Origin: Bryobacterales bacterium | Lineage (GTDB): Bacteria > Acidobacteriota > Terriglobia > Bryobacterales > Bryobacteraceae | Length of the DNA: 64,000 nucleotides | Reading direction: 5' to 3' | Assembly: GCA_003142185.1 (NCBI GenBank) | Contig: PLOR01000106.1 | Span: 1 to 64,000 of the forward strand | In this document: piece after piece, positions 1 through 10,278 of the stretch | Numbering within the stretch: the first letter of the stretch is position 1 | How the letters are laid out: each line of letters begins with the position of its first letter | Program-made: the position numbers and the translations under genes | The notes under the pieces: model-generated | What the model was told of the DNA's origin: nothing | What the model saw: the letters and a program-made list of their open reading frames with translations, nothing else | The model's database searches: none

Positions 1-28
1 CATGTCCCCGGTCCGTACCTCCCATGCC

Positions 29-48
29 GGCACGGCTGAAGCCGTGCC
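29..48. repeat. Short palindromic hairpin repeat
   Basis: Perfect 8-bp inverted repeat, GGCACGGC and GCCGTGCC around a TGAA loop, near the window edge. No T-tract follows. Positions 49-236 show nothing else that looks like a gene. It could be a terminator hairpin for a gene outside the window or a dispersed palindromic element. Confidence 0.5.
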
Positions 49-236
49 CTGATACAAGGCTCCGGAATCATGTTGCGAACTTGTGAGATTTGCGTCAAGT
101 TGCAGGCGGCAAGATTGGCCTGATCCACCCGAGAGTCGATCTGCTGTTCCAGTCTGTCGAAATTGCGCCGCCGGGACGCCAGGCGAGGGGCGCCGGCCCG
201 TGTTGCACTCGTATCGGCAACCTTGGGCGGCTTTGC

Positions 237-1265
<1,029 letters not shown>

Positions 1266-1675
1266 GCGTGGATCCCCTTCGAAGAAATTCAGCCTCGCGG
1301 ATAACATATCATGCCGACGGCGCGCCTGGTGGCGTTGGCGCCGTCTGCCGCGAGTGCTCACGGGGCTGTGAAGAAATTCGGGCCGGCCGGCAGGTTGACA
1401 GCCGAAAGCGCCTGTCCCACCTTGCTGTCGAAGGATTTCCGGGCGAGTGGGGCAGGCGCTTCTGCCTGCCAACCGATTCTTTCACAGCTACTCACGCGCA
1501 GGGCTACGTTTCTTTCGCCCCTGTCGGGGCTCGCTTTACTCTCTTTAATGGGGGTCAGGCGTTGCTGCTCTCTTGCGAACCAGTGATGCCGCAGATCTGG
1601 TATCTCGCAACCATGAGACGAGAGTGTCGGCCGGGATGGCTCGCTGGGGGGTATGCTGGGGCGAGGGATCGCTGA
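1266..1675. other. 410-bp intergenic region without a convincing gene
   Basis: Open frames exist on both strands, but none has a ribosome site, family signature or sensible composition. The only structure noted is a palindromic element at 1451-1470 (annotated separately) and a small CCCCTGTCGGGG palindrome near 1519. It must contain the promoters for the divergent esterase and cupin genes, but no good -35/-10 pair was found. Confidence 0.5.
1451..1470. repeat. GGCAGGC palindromic repeat, copy 1
   Basis: Arms GGCAGGC and GCCTGCC around a six-base loop, preceded by GTGG. The same GTGGGGCAGGCG...GCCTGCCAA arrangement recurs at 14179-14203, downstream of the TonB receptor, so this is a dispersed intergenic element. 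Confidence 0.55.
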
Positions 1676-2047
1676 ATGTCGACTACTTTTCCTTACGACA
1701 CGCGCTTGAATATCCTTCATGCGCCGCTGGAATTGATCGATGAAAAGGCACTGGCCGACGCGGCCGAGCATCCGTGGTACAACCAGACACTATGCAAGGT
1801 CAACGAATCGGTCGTCCGCCTGGGCGTGGTGCAGGGAGAATACCACTGGCATAAGCATGACGCAGACGACGAATTCTTCTACGTAGTGGAAGGCCGGTTA
1901 TTGGTCGACCTGGAAGACCGAACCGTTGAGCTGATGCCTCGACAGGGCCTGGTGATCCCGAGAGGAGTAGTGCATCGGACCCGTGCCCTGGAGCGAACGG
2001 TGATGCTGATGGTAGAAAACGCCGGGATTGTTCCGACCGGCAATTGA
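1676..2047 (+). CDS. Small cupin-domain protein
   Basis: 123-aa single-domain cupin. The first cupin motif is HWHKHDADDEFFYVVEG, with H57, H59 and E66 as likely metal ligands. The second is PRGVVHR, with H100 as the fourth ligand. GAGGG lies 8 nt before the ATG. Small cupins of this type bind a divalent metal and act as isomerases, dioxygenases or sensors. The substrate cannot be inferred. No operon partner is evident, since the next gene is convergent. Confidence 0.85.
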   Translation: MSTTFPYDTRLNILHAPLELIDEKALADAAEHPWYNQTLCKVNESVVRLGVVQGEYHWHKHDADDEFFYVVEGRLLVDLEDRTVELMPRQGLVIPRGVVHRTRALERTVMLMVENAGIVPTGN

Positions 2048-2128
2048 GGATGCCCAGGACGAAGCATCCCACGATTAAACGAGCGCGGTCGTAACGGCGA
2101 TCCGCCAGGCGCCGCCGGGGAGCCGCGG

Positions 2129-3328
2129 TTATGGTCCGCCGGGCAGACGGTCGCCCTGGCCGGAATCGCCATCGCTCGCGTCGCGGGTTTCGTGCTGCGC
2201 CTTTTTGACATAGGCGAGCAGCGTCCGGTATTCACGCTGCGCCGTCTTGCGGTATGCGGGAAGACGCATTCCCGCGGCCGCAGCGCGCTGCTCGAAGGCC
2301 GTCTCAGCCAGTTCGATGGCCCGCAGCAGGCGCGGACCGGCAGCCTCGCGCACGGCCGGGTCGCAGACGAAACCGAAGGCGACCACGGATGGCAGGGCCA
2401 GCGAGTAGTTGTCCGGCAGTCCCACCTGCTCAAACGGGAAACCGGAAGCCCAATCGGTGTGGTAACCCACGCACATGTTGTCGGGGTTGACCGAAACCTG
2501 CAAGTGCGTGACGCAGTTGGTCACCGGGATTCGATAGCGGCCGCGCAGCAGTTCCGTCAACATGGCCGCGGAACGCACCTGGGCAGGGCTGAGGCGTGCG
2601 TCGCTTTGCCCTTCCTCGGTGCGGGCTTCGAACGACACTCCCAGGAAGCTCTCGTTCAGGTTGAGATACCGCCAGTGGTCATCGACCCATACCGAGTACC
2701 CGGCGTGGTTGGCTGCGTCCTGCTCGGCCACCACGCGAAACACGCGGCCGAACCGGTCAATCAGATAGTGATAAGCGCATCTGCGCCCGACATATTGCAG
2801 CAGCGATTCGCCGATCCGCTTCAAAGCGCGGTTCCGCTGGGCCTCGAAGGGGATTTGCAAGCTTTCCGTGGTATGGAAAACGATTCCCGCGGGTACCGAA
2901 CGGCGCACCGCGCGGCCGCCGGCGGGGCCATTCAGCGGTAACGCCAGGTAAGAACGGGCATGGTTGGACACGGCGAACCGCGTGTCGATGTGGAGACCGT
3001 TGCTGAACACCTCCTCGCTCGATCCCTTCTCCACCATCCATACTTCGGGCAAGGCTGGCGAAACAACGGACCGTGAAAGCCCGGCCGGCGGCTTCCAAGC
3101 CTCTGGCGCCGGCGCGCGCGCCGCGGCGCGCACCACCAGGAAAGCCGCGACCAGCATCAGCGGGACAATTGCCAACAGCAGGTAGTGGAAGAACGCTCTC
3201 CATGGCCCGGACCGTCCGCCCCGCGTTGGCGGCGGCGCCACGGCTTTGAGGAAGCGGAGCCGGTTTACCGGATCGCCGATGTGGCGGGCGACCAATTCGA
3301 TCGATGGCTGTTCGATACTCCTGCCCAT
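2129..3328 (-). CDS. Membrane-anchored N-acetylmuramoyl-L-alanine amidase-like protein
   Basis: 399 aa. A cytoplasmic N-terminus is followed by one membrane segment (about residues 46-68, FFHYLLLAIVPLMLVAAFLVV), then an extracytoplasmic domain resembling Amidase_2/peptidoglycan-recognition proteins. H152 in GIVFHTTES and the histidine in TNCVTHLQVS are candidate zinc ligands. The segment AYHYLIDRFGRVFRVV is the typical core strand pair of the fold. Expected role is cleavage or binding of peptidoglycan stem peptides at the outer face of the inner membrane. The tail is hydrophilic. It is divergent from the coiled-coil/actin cassette across a 192-bp gap. Confidence 0.75.
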   Translation of the reverse strand: MGRSIEQPSIELVARHIGDPVNRLRFLKAVAPPPTRGGRSGPWRAFFHYLLLAIVPLMLVAAFLVVRAAARAPAPEAWKPPAGLSRSVVSPALPEVWMVEKGSSEEVFSNGLHIDTRFAVSNHARSYLALPLNGPAGGRAVRRSVPAGIVFHTTESLQIPFEAQRNRALKRIGESLLQYVGRRCAYHYLIDRFGRVFRVVAEQDAANHAGYSVWVDDHWRYLNLNESFLGVSFEARTEEGQSDARLSPAQVRSAAMLTELLRGRYRIPVTNCVTHLQVSVNPDNMCVGYHTDWASGFPFEQVGLPDNYSLALPSVVAFGFVCDPAVREAAGPRLLRAIELAETAFEQRAAAAGMRLPAYRKTAQREYRTLLAYVKKAQHETRDASDGDSGQGDRLPGGP

Positions 3329-3520
3329 TCGTATAAGAAGTATCGGCGGAATCGGCAGAATCTCTTAGGAATTCCGCACTTTTATCATATTCCTCCCCAC
3401 CTGTGCTCTCCCCAAAAAGTCCGTGAGAGAAATCTAATCTTAGAGGTACTACCAAGCCAAATAGGGATTAGCGCCAAGGTCGGGAACATTACGAAAGGCC
3501 GGCGTAAACCGGAGTTACTC

Positions 3521-4018
3521 ATGCTGAAACGTTGGTTGAATTTGTCGAAGCAGTCACCACGCGGCTGGGGCATTGCCAAGGCCATGGACATGCTGAACAG
3601 CTCTCATCTGGCCGGGATGTCGTCAGAGGCCAAGCGCTGTGCGCTCTTGATGGCATTGGAAGCTGCGGGCACTGGCGTGGAGGGTCTCATCCAGGACGCC
3701 GTGTACCAGCAGCGCCTGCTGGACCAGCAGGAGGAGGTGCGGGAGGCCAAGCTGCGGCGGATCGAAGCGGCCATGCTGGAAAGGAACCGCGCGGTGCAGG
3801 CGGAGCTGGATCGGCTTACAGCCAGGCACCTGGCGCGCCTCCAGGCAAATCTGGACGCGATCGCCCAGCATCAGGACGAGTTCCGCGCCTGGCAAAAGGG
3901 AAAAGAGCAGGAATCGCAGCGCATGACGGATGCAGCGGCATTCTGCGTCCCGCACGGGCACGCGTCCCACAGCGCGACTCTATCCGTGGTGATGGAGCCC
4001 ATCCGGGCGCGGGGATAG
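3521..4018 (+). CDS. Coiled-coil protein of the actin-like cassette
   Basis: 165 aa, no recognised family. Residues about 60-130 are a long charged heptad-like stretch (LLDQQEEVREAKLRRIEAA and following), predicted coiled coil. The start at 3521 has GGAG 6 nt upstream. The longer frame overlapping the amidase gene antisense was rejected. It sits directly upstream of a small membrane protein and an actin-like ATPase, so it may be a filament partner or adaptor (inference). It ends with TAG followed immediately by an in-frame GTG. Confidence 0.65.
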   Translation: MLKRWLNLSKQSPRGWGIAKAMDMLNSSHLAGMSSEAKRCALLMALEAAGTGVEGLIQDAVYQQRLLDQQEEVREAKLRRIEAAMLERNRAVQAELDRLTARHLARLQANLDAIAQHQDEFRAWQKGKEQESQRMTDAAAFCVPHGHASHSATLSVVMEPIRARG

Positions 4019-4180
4019 GTGGCGGCCGTGCTGCTCGCGGGGGTGGGAGTTGCGCTGTTGCTGCTGGCCGCGTGCTGCCGGCCGAAACACAAGATGCAGC
4101 CACTGAAGCGCGCGGAGCTGCGGCGCGTGAGGCGTTTGTCCGAACAGCTATACCGGGAAGAAACATTTCCGTTCGAGTAA
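4019..4180 (+). CDS. 53-aa membrane protein or small lipoprotein
   Basis: GTG start placed directly after the TAG of the preceding coiled-coil gene, with no spacer and in the same frame. The N-terminal 20 residues are hydrophobic (AAVLLAGVGVALLLLAAC), then a basic tail rich in Arg/Lys. LAAC fits a lipobox, so it could be a lipoprotein or a single-pass protein. The ribosome site is weak (GGGG before the stop), which suggests translational coupling or readthrough. It lies 22 bp before the actin-like gene. A gene this short is less certain than its neighbours, but hydrophobic-then-basic composition and spacing support it. Confidence 0.5.
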   Translation: MAAVLLAGVGVALLLLAACCRPKHKMQPLKRAELRRVRRLSEQLYREETFPFE

Positions 4181-4202
4181 GTCGACAGGATAGGAGACAT
4201 TC

Positions 4203-5204
4203 ATGAAGACTCCGCAATCGGATTACACACAACCGCTTGGGCTCGATGTCGGGACGAGCCGCATCGTGGTGGCGCGAGACACGGGCAAGCGGTACGAGTA
4301 CGATGCGCAGCTCAACGCCTTTTTGACGCTCCCGTATTCCAAGCTGGCGGAGAATCTCCTCCAGCGCGAAAGCATTCTGCACGAAGTGCGGGGAGCGGAA
4401 ATCGTGGTCACGGGCAACGATGCGGAAAAATTCGCGGAGGTCTTCCACGTCGAGACACGGCGGCCCATGCGGAAGGGCGTCATCAACCCGGACGAGCCGC
4501 ACTCGCTCGCCGTGCTGCGCCACATCATCACCAAGCTGGTGGGACCGGCGGCGGCGGAAGGGCAGAAGATCTTTTTCAGCATCCCCGCCGAAATCGAAGG
4601 CGAAGAGACCGGCATCGCCTACCACGAGGCTTCGATCCATGAGCTGCTCAAGGAGCTGGGCTACGCGCCCACGCCCATCGTGGAGGGTCTGGCGGTGGTC
4701 TTCGGCGAATTGAGCGAATGCAATTACAGCGGCATCGGGATTTCCTGCGGGAGCGGGCTGTGCAACGTGTGTCTGGCTGTCCTCTCCGTCCCGGTGATCA
4801 GCTTCAGCGTCGCCAAGGCGGGCGATTTCATCGACACGCAGGCGTCGCTGGTGACCGGCGAAATGGCCACCCGGCTGCGCGTGCAGAAAGAACAATCGTT
4901 CCAGCTCAACGGCCTCAACGGCGAGCGCGTGCAGAACGCGCTAACGGTCTACTACCGCGAGGTGATCCGCAACCTGATCGAAACCCTGCGCCAGCACATT
5001 GCCTCCGCGCGGCGCCTGCCCAAGCTGGAGCAATCCGTCCCGCTGGTGCTCTCCGGCGGCACCGCTATGCCGCACGGATTCCTCGAATCCTTCGTCACCG
5101 CCCTGCGCGCCAATGAATTCCCGGTGCGCCTCTCGGAAGTGCGCCTGTCGGCCGACCCGCTGAACTCCACCGCCCGCGGGGCGCTGATGGCGGCGCTTTG
5201 CTAA
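4203..5204 (+). CDS. Actin-like ATPase (MreB/ParM/MamK superfamily)
   Basis: 333 aa with the three nucleotide-binding elements of the actin fold: phosphate-1 LGLDVGTSRIVVA near the N-terminus, phosphate-2 GIGISCGSGLCNVCLA around residue 180, and the adenosine loop LVLSGGTAMPHGF around residue 282. AGGAGA precedes the ATG. It is divergent from canonical MreB and has no mreC/mreD nearby. Its cassette is a coiled-coil protein plus a small membrane protein. It probably forms a filament in segregation, positioning or envelope organisation (inference). A dispersed palindromic repeat follows the stop. Confidence 0.8.
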   Translation: MKTPQSDYTQPLGLDVGTSRIVVARDTGKRYEYDAQLNAFLTLPYSKLAENLLQRESILHEVRGAEIVVTGNDAEKFAEVFHVETRRPMRKGVINPDEPHSLAVLRHIITKLVGPAAAEGQKIFFSIPAEIEGEETGIAYHEASIHELLKELGYAPTPIVEGLAVVFGELSECNYSGIGISCGSGLCNVCLAVLSVPVISFSVAKAGDFIDTQASLVTGEMATRLRVQKEQSFQLNGLNGERVQNALTVYYREVIRNLIETLRQHIASARRLPKLEQSVPLVLSGGTAMPHGFLESFVTALRANEFPVRLSEVRLSADPLNSTARGALMAALC

Positions 5205-5228
5205 GGGCCTGATCCGCTCCTATAGCAG

Positions 5229-5395
5229 CCGTTCAGTTGAAAATCACGCGCGCGGCGGGAAGAAAAGCCGAGATGACTCTCGGCTCAGCAGGCCTGACGG
5301 CCCGCGCCACGGTGCTTGGTTTCAACTTCTTGGGAGAGCCGGAGGCCCATGGTAACTCCCTAAGGGTCGCGGCTCCGATTCGTTCGGAGCCGGGC
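5229..5395. repeat. Dispersed GCCGAGA-hairpin repeat, copy 1
   Basis: Contains the hairpin GCCGAGA-TGAC-TCTCGGC (5267-5284), followed by TCAGCAGG and CCCGCGCCACGGTGCT. A near-identical block occurs at 21120-21275 and a shorter one at 7660-7735. The right part (5363-5393) carries GGTCGCGGCTCCGA, the core of a second repeat family. It fills the 3' gap between the actin-like gene and the antitoxin. Confidence 0.75.
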
Positions 5396-5428
5396 CAGAG
5401 GGCACCCCGTGAGGGCGCGGTTGCAGGT

Positions 5429-5785
5429 TCAACTCGCCCGGCGCAGAACATCCTCGACAGCTTTGGGATGCCTGGCGATCACCGCCAGCAGCACGCGCGT
5501 GGGCGTGTCCGGGCGCGATCTGCCTTGCTCCCAATTCCGCAAGGTGGCCGGCGGGAAACCGAACTTGATGGCGAACTGCGCCTGACTGAGTCCCATCTTC
5601 ATCCGCACATGGCGCACGTCGATCTCAGGCACGTGCACCAGCGTCACGCGAGCGCCTTCGTTTTCTCCCTTAGTCCAGGCGATCGCCTGCTTGAGTCCTT
5701 CGATGATGCTCTCGCCAACGGTCTCGCGTCTTCGCGCCCGCGTTCCTCTTTTCGCAGCCGGTTTGGTTGTCTTCTTCACAGCCAT
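5429..5785 (-). CDS. XRE-family antitoxin (HigA/NadS-like)
   Basis: 118 aa. A basic N-terminal tail precedes a helix-turn-helix of the XRE/Cro type in the C-terminal half (MGLSQAQFAIKFGFPPATLR, then NWEQGRSRPDTPTRVLL). It lies 11 bp downstream of the toxin in the same operon, i.e. toxin first, the HigBA order. It should neutralise the toxin by binding and, with it, repress the promoter at 6154-6182 through the palindrome there. Confidence 0.85.
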   Translation of the reverse strand: MAVKKTTKPAAKRGTRARRRETVGESIIEGLKQAIAWTKGENEGARVTLVHVPEIDVRHVRMKMGLSQAQFAIKFGFPPATLRNWEQGRSRPDTPTRVLLAVIARHPKAVEDVLRRAS

Positions 5786-5796
5786 GCTCTCGCCTC

Positions 5797-6132
5797 CTAG
5801 GCCTTTCTCGGGTATCCTGTCACCAAAGTCGTCACCAGGCGTCGCATCGCGTTTCGCTCGGCTTGGCTAAGGTCCGCCTTGCGGTTCTTCGCGTAAGCGG
5901 ACAACAGGAACACCGGCAGGCGCTCGTTGTGATAGTAATAAATCACCCGCGCACCGCCCCGCTTCCCCATTCCCTCCAGTGCCCATCTAATCTTCCGAAC
6001 TCCGCCAGTCCCCCGGATGATCTCTCCGGCTTCCGGATTCGCCCCGACGAAAGCGACCAACGCCGCCCGATCCGAATCGGAAATCAACGGCCTCGATTTT
6101 CTCAGGAACTCCTCGGTCTCGACGATCGTCAT
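5797..6132 (-). CDS. RelE/HigB-family mRNA interferase toxin
   Basis: 111 aa of the RelE-like fold. The core IRWALEGMGKRGGARVIYYY and the strand ERLPVFLLSAYAKN, then a helix DLSQAERNAMRRLV, are typical of HigB/RelE toxins associated with NadS-type antitoxins. The start at 6132 was chosen because a longer reading to 6231 would run through a promoter and palindromic operator. Expected activity is ribosome-dependent or free mRNA cleavage under stress. It is first gene of the TA operon. Confidence 0.85.
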   Translation of the reverse strand: MTIVETEEFLRKSRPLISDSDRAALVAFVGANPEAGEIIRGTGGVRKIRWALEGMGKRGGARVIYYYHNERLPVFLLSAYAKNRKADLSQAERNAMRRLVTTLVTGYPRKA

Positions 6133-6153
6133 TGGTGCGACCGGCACGCCTTT

Positions 6154-6182
6154 ACTATACGCAATTTGCGTATAGCGGTCAA
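6154..6182 (-). promoter_or_regulatory. Sigma-70-like promoter of the toxin-antitoxin operon
   Basis: On the minus strand, TTGACC (6182-6177), a spacer of exactly 17 bp, then TATAGT (6159-6154). It lies 21 bp before the toxin ATG. The spacer and -10 are covered by a perfect palindrome. Confidence 0.75.
6155..6175. promoter_or_regulatory. Palindromic operator of the TA operon
   Basis: Perfect inverted repeat with 10-bp arms CTATACGCAA and TTGCGTATAG around a single T. It overlaps the -10 and spacer of the TA promoter, so a bound antitoxin or toxin-antitoxin complex would block RNA polymerase. This is the standard autoregulatory design. Confidence 0.8.
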
Positions 6183-6242
6183 GGGCGCGGGGCGCCCCGA
6201 CGGGTTCAGTGTTACCAGGCAACCGGCTCAAGCAGCGCCCCC

Positions 6243-7604
6243 CTACGCCACTTTCACCGTCTTGATATTGACGAATTCGCGGAGGCCGTGGGCGGCCAGC
6301 TCGCGGCCATAGCCGGAGCGCTTGACGCCGCCGAAGGGGAGGCGCGGGTCGGAAGCGACCATGGCGTTGACGTAGACCATGCCGGATTCGATTTCGTCGA
6401 TGAAGCGCTGCTGATCGGCGGGGTCGGCCGTCCAGGCGCTGGCGCCGAGGCCGAAGGCGGTATCGTTGGCGAGGCGAATCGCATCGTCGATATCGCGGGC
6501 GCGGAACATCACGGCCACCGGTCCGAATAACTCTTCGCGATAAGCCGGCGCGTTTTCGGGCACGCCGGCCAGCACGGTGGGTGCATAGAAGTTGCCGGGG
6601 CGGGGAAGCCGATGGCCGCCGGTGAGGAGAGTGGCGCCCATCGCGACCGAGCGGCTCACCTGGCTTTCCAGCTCTTCGAGAATGGCGGGCGTGGCCAGCG
6701 GGCCGACGTCGGTCGATTCGTCCATCGGGTCGCCGATACGCAGCGCTGCCATGCCCGCCACGAAGCGGCGCTCGAATTCATCGGCGATGCGGGCGTCCAC
6801 GATAAAGCGCTTGGCGGCGATGCAGGATTGGCCATTGTTAAGGATGCGCGCCTGAACGGCGGTCTTCACGGCGCGATCGAGATCGGCGCTGGGCATCACC
6901 ACGAAGGGATCGCTGCCGCCCAATTCGAGGACGGTCTTCTTGATCTGGCGGCCGGCCTGCGCCGCCACCGCGATGCCCGCCGGCTCGCTGCCGGTGAGCG
7001 TAGCGGCTTTAACTCGACGGTCGTTGAGAATGCCTTCCACCGCCGCGGCGCCGATCAGCAGCGTCTGAAAGACGTCGGCGGGAAAACCGGCGCGGCGGAT
7101 GATCTCTTCGATGGCGAGCGCGCACTGCGGCACATTGGAAGCGTGCTTGAGCAGGCCGACATTGCCCGCCATGAGGGCGGGCGCGGCGAAGCGGAATACC
7201 TGCCAGAAAGGGAAATTCCAGGGCATCACGGCGAGCACGGCGCCGATCGGCTGATAGCGGATGAAGGCGCGGCCGGGACCCGCGTCTACGGCCTCGTCGG
7301 CCAGCAGGCGTTCGCCGTGCTCGGCGTAATAGCGGCAAGCGAGCGCGCACTTGGCGGCTTCGGCGCGCGCGGCGGCGATGGGCTTGCCCATTTCGAGCGT
7401 CATCAGGCGGCCCAGGCGGTCCTGCTCGTTTTCCAGAATTTGGGCGCCGGCGGTGAGCCAGCCGGCGCGCGCGGCGAACGATGTGCGGCGGTAAGAGTGC
7501 CAGGCCGCATCGGCGCGGGCAACGCAGGCATCGATCTCAGCCGCAGTGGCGGCTTCGAAGGTGCGCAGGGTTTCTCCGGTCGCGGGATTGATGGAGGCGA
7601 TCAT
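6243..7604 (-). CDS. NAD(P)-dependent aldehyde dehydrogenase, succinate-semialdehyde type
   Basis: 453 aa ALDH-superfamily enzyme. The catalytic glutamate is in LELGGSDPFVV (E227) and the nucleophilic cysteine in NNGQSCIAAKRF (C261). MPWNFPFWQVFRFAAPALMA is the conserved N-terminal cofactor region and LPFGGVKRSGYGRE the C-terminal signature. Length and the GGSDPF variant fit succinate-semialdehyde dehydrogenases, converting succinate semialdehyde to succinate. Other aldehyde substrates are possible. The ATG at 7604 is preferred over TTG at 7607. No gabT or other GABA gene is adjacent, so it appears to be a single-gene unit. Confidence 0.85.
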   Translation of the reverse strand: MIASINPATGETLRTFEAATAAEIDACVARADAAWHSYRRTSFAARAGWLTAGAQILENEQDRLGRLMTLEMGKPIAAARAEAAKCALACRYYAEHGERLLADEAVDAGPGRAFIRYQPIGAVLAVMPWNFPFWQVFRFAAPALMAGNVGLLKHASNVPQCALAIEEIIRRAGFPADVFQTLLIGAAAVEGILNDRRVKAATLTGSEPAGIAVAAQAGRQIKKTVLELGGSDPFVVMPSADLDRAVKTAVQARILNNGQSCIAAKRFIVDARIADEFERRFVAGMAALRIGDPMDESTDVGPLATPAILEELESQVSRSVAMGATLLTGGHRLPRPGNFYAPTVLAGVPENAPAYREELFGPVAVMFRARDIDDAIRLANDTAFGLGASAWTADPADQQRFIDEIESGMVYVNAMVASDPRLPFGGVKRSGYGRELAAHGLREFVNIKTVKVA

Positions 7605-7659
7605 CAATCAACATTGTAGTGCGGTGGCGCGGGTAGTCCTGCGTGTTGTGTCGAGAGTC

Positions 7660-7735
7660 ACAAGAACGAAAGAAATGTCGAGATGACTCTCGACACAGCA
7701 GGCCGGACGGCCCGCGCCACGTTGCCGCACAAGTG
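7660..7735. repeat. Dispersed GCCGAGA-hairpin repeat, copy 2 (diverged)
   Basis: The hairpin is GTCGAGA-TGAC-TCTCGAC (7677-7694). The C-to-T change in the left arm is matched by G-to-A in the right arm compared with copies 1 and 3. It is followed by CAGCAGGCCGGACGGCCCGCGCCACG as in copy 1. Confidence 0.7.
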
Positions 7736-7748
7736 CGTGCGCCACGAT

Positions 7749-10181
7749 CTACTCGTAGCGCAAAGCTACCATCGGGTCGATGCCGATGGCGCGGCGGGCG
7801 GGGATGTAGATGGCCAGCGTGGCTGCGGCAAGCAGGACCAGCGGGATGCCCAGGAAGGTGATTGCGTCGCTGGCGGGCACGCCAAAAATCAGCAGCGCCA
7901 GCAGGCGCGCCATGAAGTAAGCCGCGATTAGCCCTACGGCCATGCCGCCCACAACGGTGGTCATGCCGCGGCGAAACACCATGCCGAGAACGTTCGGCCG
8001 CGACGCGCCCAAGGCGACGCGCACGCCGATGTCATGAGTCTGCTGCGAGACCAGATAGCTCATCACGCCATAGACGCCGACGGACGAGAGAATCAGCGCG
8101 ACCAGGCCGTAGAATCCCATGATGACGGCCACGTAGATCAACCCGAGCGTCTGATGCTTGGCCACCTCCTCGAAGGGAAGCACCTCGGCGATGGGCTCTT
8201 CCGGGTCCACCGAATGGACGGCTTTGACCACCGCGGACTCGAAAAGTCTGGGATCGCCGGCGGTACGCACGCCGAAATCCGTGTGCTCCTGCGGGAATTG
8301 TTCGAGCGGAACATAGACCACCGAGCCCGGGCCGCGTGCGAACGGACTGTGCGGCACGTCCGCGGCGATGCCGACGATGGTGACCCACGAAGTGTCGTGA
8401 GTGGGTGGATCGAAGCGGAAGCGTTTGCCGATGGGCGCGGGTTCGCCCGGCCACCAGCGCCGCGCGGTGTGTTCGCTGATCACCGCGACGCGCGGGCTCT
8501 CGGGCCCATCGGACGGGCCGAGGAACCGGCCCTGACGAAGTGGAACGTGCATGGCGGGGAAATAATTCGGGGTCACTATCTGGAACAGCGCTCCGGGTTG
8601 GTTGCCAGGCTCGGGGACGCGATTCTCGATGGTGAATCCGCCGCCATAGCCGTGGCCGCTATAGGGCATGGATTTCACGGCGAAAGCAGCGCGGACGCCG
8701 GGGACGGCGGTGGCGCGCTCGATCACCTGCCGGTAAAACGCGGCTCGCTGACTGTCTTTGGGGTAGCGGTTGTCGGTGATCGACAACCGCAGCGTGAGCA
8801 GCGTATCCGGCTCGAAGCACTGGCTGCTGTTGAGGAGCGCGCCAGTGCCGCGGATCATCAGGCTGGCGCCGACCAGCAGCACCACGGAGAGCGCGATCTC
8901 GGCGGCCACCAGGAAGCCGCGCAAGCGGGCGCGTCCTCGGCCGGATGACGCGCTGCGTCCGCCTTCCTTCAGAGCTTCGTGAAGATTGGACCGCGTGCCC
9001 TGCCAGGCGGGCACCAGGCCGGCGAGAAGGCCGCTGGCCATGGCGGCGAGCAGCGTGAACAGCAGGGTGCGCTGATCCATCTTGATGTCGTACCAGCCAG
9101 GGATGTACCTCGCGATGTCGGCCGGCATTCCGGCGAGGATGGCCTGGATGTCCCAACTGGCGATCAGCAAACCGAGGGCCGCGCCCACCAGCGAAAGCGT
9201 GAGGCTCTCGGTGAGGTACTGGGCGATCAGACGCCCACGCCCGGCTCCCAGCGCGGCGCGCACCGCAACCTCGCGCGAGCGGCCGAGGGCGCGCGCAAAT
9301 TGCAGGTTGGCGACATTGGCGCAGGCGATCAGCAGCACGAACAGCACCGAGACGAACATCATCAGCGAGTATTGATGAGTGTAAGGGCCGATTAAGTAAT
9401 CGTGAGCGCCCATTGAAAAGAAGCGGCGCCCCTTATTGGTATTGGGATATTGGAGCGCCAGCCGCGACGCGATGGTCTCCGCTTCGGCTTCGGCCTGGCC
9501 CACGGTCCGGCCCGGCTTCAACAGGCCCATCACGGCGAGCGTGTGGTTGTCGCGCGAATTACGTGCGGCGGGCGTTTCCGCGAGCGGCGTCCACAAGTCG
9601 GAGACCATGGGGAATACGAACTTTTTCGGCATCACGCCGATTACGCGGTAGTCTTCGTCGTCGATGCGGATATCGCGGCCGACGATGGTGGGATCGGCGG
9701 CGAAGCGGCGGCGCCAGAGCGCGTCGCTCAAAACCGCCACGTGCTCGTGCCCGGATTGGTCTTCCTCCGGCGCGAAGGTGCGGCCCAGCGCAGGCTGGGC
9801 GCCCACCAACGCAAAGAAATTGGGCGTCACCAGGTAGCGCGTGGCGCGCTCCGGCGCGGCGCCGTTGCCCGACAGGTTGCTCAGAGTGTCGTCCCAGGCG
9901 GCGACGCTCTCGAAGACGGACTGCTGCTGCCGGATGTCGGCGAAGTCGGCCGGGGCGATCGACTCCCACTCGTTCGGATTGCCGGGGATCCGCTGCAACA
10001 CAACCGCCAGCCGGCTCAAATTGGGCAGCGGCAGGGGCTTCCACAGCATGGCATCGCAGACGCTGAAATTGGCCGTAGTGGCGCCGATCCCCAGGGCCAG
10101 AGTGGCGATGGCGGTCAGCGTAAAACCAGGCGATTTGCGCAGCGTGCGCGCGCCATAGCGGATGTCCTGCCAGAGCTGCAT
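7749..10181 (-). CDS. ADOP-type orphan ABC permease (FtsX/MacB-like)
   Basis: 810 aa. It begins [20 protein letters not shown], a typical opening of the acidobacterial duplicated orphan permease family. The layout is TM, MacB periplasmic core domain, three TMs, then a second periplasmic domain and three C-terminal TMs. The FtsX boxes are visible as [19 protein letters not shown] and, near the end, [24 protein letters not shown] precedes the ATG. No ABC ATPase is adjacent, as is usual for these proteins. The transported substrate is unknown; related permeases act in export or mechanotransmission. Confidence 0.88.
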   Translation of the reverse strand: MQLWQDIRYGARTLRKSPGFTLTAIATLALGIGATTANFSVCDAMLWKPLPLPNLSRLAVVLQRIPGNPNEWESIAPADFADIRQQQSVFESVAAWDDTLSNLSGNGAAPERATRYLVTPNFFALVGAQPALGRTFAPEEDQSGHEHVAVLSDALWRRRFAADPTIVGRDIRIDDEDYRVIGVMPKKFVFPMVSDLWTPLAETPAARNSRDNHTLAVMGLLKPGRTVGQAEAEAETIASRLALQYPNTNKGRRFFSMGAHDYLIGPYTHQYSLMMFVSVLFVLLIACANVANLQFARALGRSREVAVRAALGAGRGRLIAQYLTESLTLSLVGAALGLLIASWDIQAILAGMPADIARYIPGWYDIKMDQRTLLFTLLAAMASGLLAGLVPAWQGTRSNLHEALKEGGRSASSGRGRARLRGFLVAAEIALSVVLLVGASLMIRGTGALLNSSQCFEPDTLLTLRLSITDNRYPKDSQRAAFYRQVIERATAVPGVRAAFAVKSMPYSGHGYGGGFTIENRVPEPGNQPGALFQIVTPNYFPAMHVPLRQGRFLGPSDGPESPRVAVISEHTARRWWPGEPAPIGKRFRFDPPTHDTSWVTIVGIAADVPHSPFARGPGSVVYVPLEQFPQEHTDFGVRTAGDPRLFESAVVKAVHSVDPEEPIAEVLPFEEVAKHQTLGLIYVAVIMGFYGLVALILSSVGVYGVMSYLVSQQTHDIGVRVALGASRPNVLGMVFRRGMTTVVGGMAVGLIAAYFMARLLALLIFGVPASDAITFLGIPLVLLAAATLAIYIPARRAIGIDPMVALRYE

Positions 10182-10278
10182 AGGCTGCTTCCTGTGCAAC
10201 TGCGTTGCCATCGGTAAGTTGATGAAAACTGGTGGATGAAGCGCGTCCGACCGTCCGCTTATGGGATGGGACGCGTCC

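Noticed and set aside
1358-1771. Minus-strand open frame of 137 codons across the intergenic gap
   Set aside because: It runs through the GGCAGGC palindrome and into the cupin gene antisense, with no ribosome site or recognisable composition.
3185-3520. Upstream extension of the coiled-coil gene
   Set aside because: It overlaps the start of the divergent amidase gene antisense; the ATG at 3521 has its own GGAG.
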